A stretch of DNA of 64,000 nt from UBA11986 sp963734955 (lineage in GTDB: Bacteria > Bacteroidota > Ignavibacteria > UBA10030 > UBA6906), in contig CAVTJO010000016.1 of the NCBI GenBank assembly GCA_963734955.1, forward strand, positions 124,001 to 188,000, given 5' to 3'. This document shows, in pieces, positions 63,342 to 64,000 of this stretch. Position 1 is the first letter of the stretch; each line of letters begins with the position of its first letter. The position numbers and the translations under genes were made by a program. The notes under the pieces were generated by a model. The model made no database searches. It was not told the origin of the DNA and worked only from the letters and a program-made list of their open reading frames with translations.

Positions 63342-64000
63342 CTACTTCGTTGCAAGAGAAAGACTGGAAAGTTCTCGGACAATCAACGTTGGGTCTTCAT
63401 CGAGGAAATGTCTGGAAAACCTGCGTGCCCGGCGCACCTCATGTTCGTCTATTCGGGCGATCACGAGATCCTCATCGAATAACCTGGCAGAAACAACTGC
63501 GTCTCCAGCCCGGGGAAAAAACGCTCGACCCACCCCAGAAACTCACGCCGTCCTCGAACCCAACACGGTTGCAGAACACGATGTAGGAAGAAAGAAGGCG
63601 TGCGTATGCCTTGTGATTTTCGGAGTTTACAACCGATGTCTGGAGATCTTTTTCGCTGCCACCGAGTCGTGTCGGGCTGGCCACGAGGGCAATGATGACC
63701 TGCGCCCCCTTGAGCGCAAGCACATACGGGAGTGAGATATGCCACATATCTTCGCATATCAGCACACCAAGCCTGCCAAGTTTTGTATCGATGGGCTGAG
63801 TGCTTCCCCCCGCGGAAAAGTATCTCATTTCCTCGAACATGCCGTACGTCGGCGGGTATACTTTCCGGTGAGCAACACGGACCCGGCCATCCTCAAAGAA
63901 GAAACTGGAATTGAAAATCCGAAAGGTCTCATCCTCCTCAATGCCCCCCGCCAGAATGGAAATGTTCCTGCTGGCTTCAAGTAATGGCTCCACCCGCTTC
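63342..64000 (-). CDS. Nitrilase-family amidohydrolase, partial and frameshifted near 63510
   Basis: The 5' end lies beyond the window. HRKVYPPTYGMFEE and LICEDMWHISLP supply the Lys and Cys of the Glu-Lys-Cys triad of carbon-nitrogen hydrolases. The frame derails after GGSSVFSP into a short wrong tail. Deleting one G from the CCCCGGG run restores AGDAVVSARLFDEDLVIARI and continues to a stop at 63342. The restored end is typical of NAD synthetase glutaminase domains or stand-alone nitrilases. Length and identity are open because the start is missing. Confidence 0.75.

Noticed and set aside
1..64000. CRISPR array, transposase, integrase, phage or toxin-antitoxin genes
   Set aside because: Read on both strands, I found no regularly spaced direct repeats and no proteins of these families.

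Overview
The window looks like a chromosomal segment of a free-living Gram-negative bacterium, probably of the Bacteroidota/Chlorobi/Ignavibacteria side of the FCB group. This is an inference from gene content: a BamD-like lipoprotein, a heptosyltransferase-family GT9 and a Wzx-like flippase (outer membrane with glycolipid or LPS), FlgD-like C-terminal Ig domains on secreted proteins, a BshB1-type bacillithiol deacetylase, a cytochrome b6-type b/Rieske module and a system I (Ccm) cytochrome c maturation operon. Base composition is even and near 50% GC. I see no phage genes, insertion sequences, CRISPR arrays or integrases.

Region 1 (1-10.7 kb, all minus strand) is an envelope/glycan island: a nucleotidyltransferase-domain protein, two or three radical SAM proteins, an M48 lipoprotein protease, a methyltransferase, GT9 and GT87 glycosyltransferases, a membrane metallophosphoesterase and a flippase that runs off the left edge. 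One radical SAM gene (5745-6151) is reduced to its two ends. Another (6979-8002) has a one-base frameshift.

Region 2 (10.8-22.9 kb, mostly plus strand) is metabolic: a PASTA protein, rpe, an Lrp/AsnC regulator with a clear operator on its own promoter, glutamine synthetase, enoyl-CoA hydratase, apt, a membrane-anchored peroxiredoxin, tryptophanase, a Yip1-like zinc-ribbon membrane protein, a zincin, a hemerythrin-domain protein, an M29-like peptidase and a DUF971 protein.

Region 3 (23-34.9 kb) has an M28-PDZ peptidase, a TolB-like propeller and a peroxiredoxin on the minus strand. The plus strand carries an SDR, yqeY, and the tightly packed run mutS2-biotin carboxylase-biotin carrier-purL.

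Region 4 (34.9-48.6 kb, minus strand) carries cytochrome b and Rieske genes (cytochrome b frameshifted near its N-terminus), a lipid kinase, dapF, tmRNA, a LOG-family protein, an AlkZ-like protein, ygfZ, tRNA-Lys(CTT), secG, ribE, ribD, an oxidoreductase, dxs, xseB and xseA. Region 5 (48.7-50 kb) has a BshB1-like deacetylase and a DUF2231 protein on the plus strand.

Region 6 (50-64 kb, minus strand) is a long, largely translationally coupled operon: Glu/Leu dehydrogenase, an orphan membrane protein, CapA, BamD, a thioesterase, an FG-GAP protein, a secreted metalloprotease, then ccmA-B-C-D-E-F. CcmE has the rare cysteine-type heme motif. A nitrilase-fold amidohydrolase, also frameshifted, runs off the right edge. 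Three of the four broken genes have single-base indels, two of them in homopolymer runs, so sequencing error is a serious alternative to real inactivation. I found no convincing wholly new system. The best candidates for follow-up are the radical-SAM glycan island and the coupling of secreted proteins to cytochrome c maturation.
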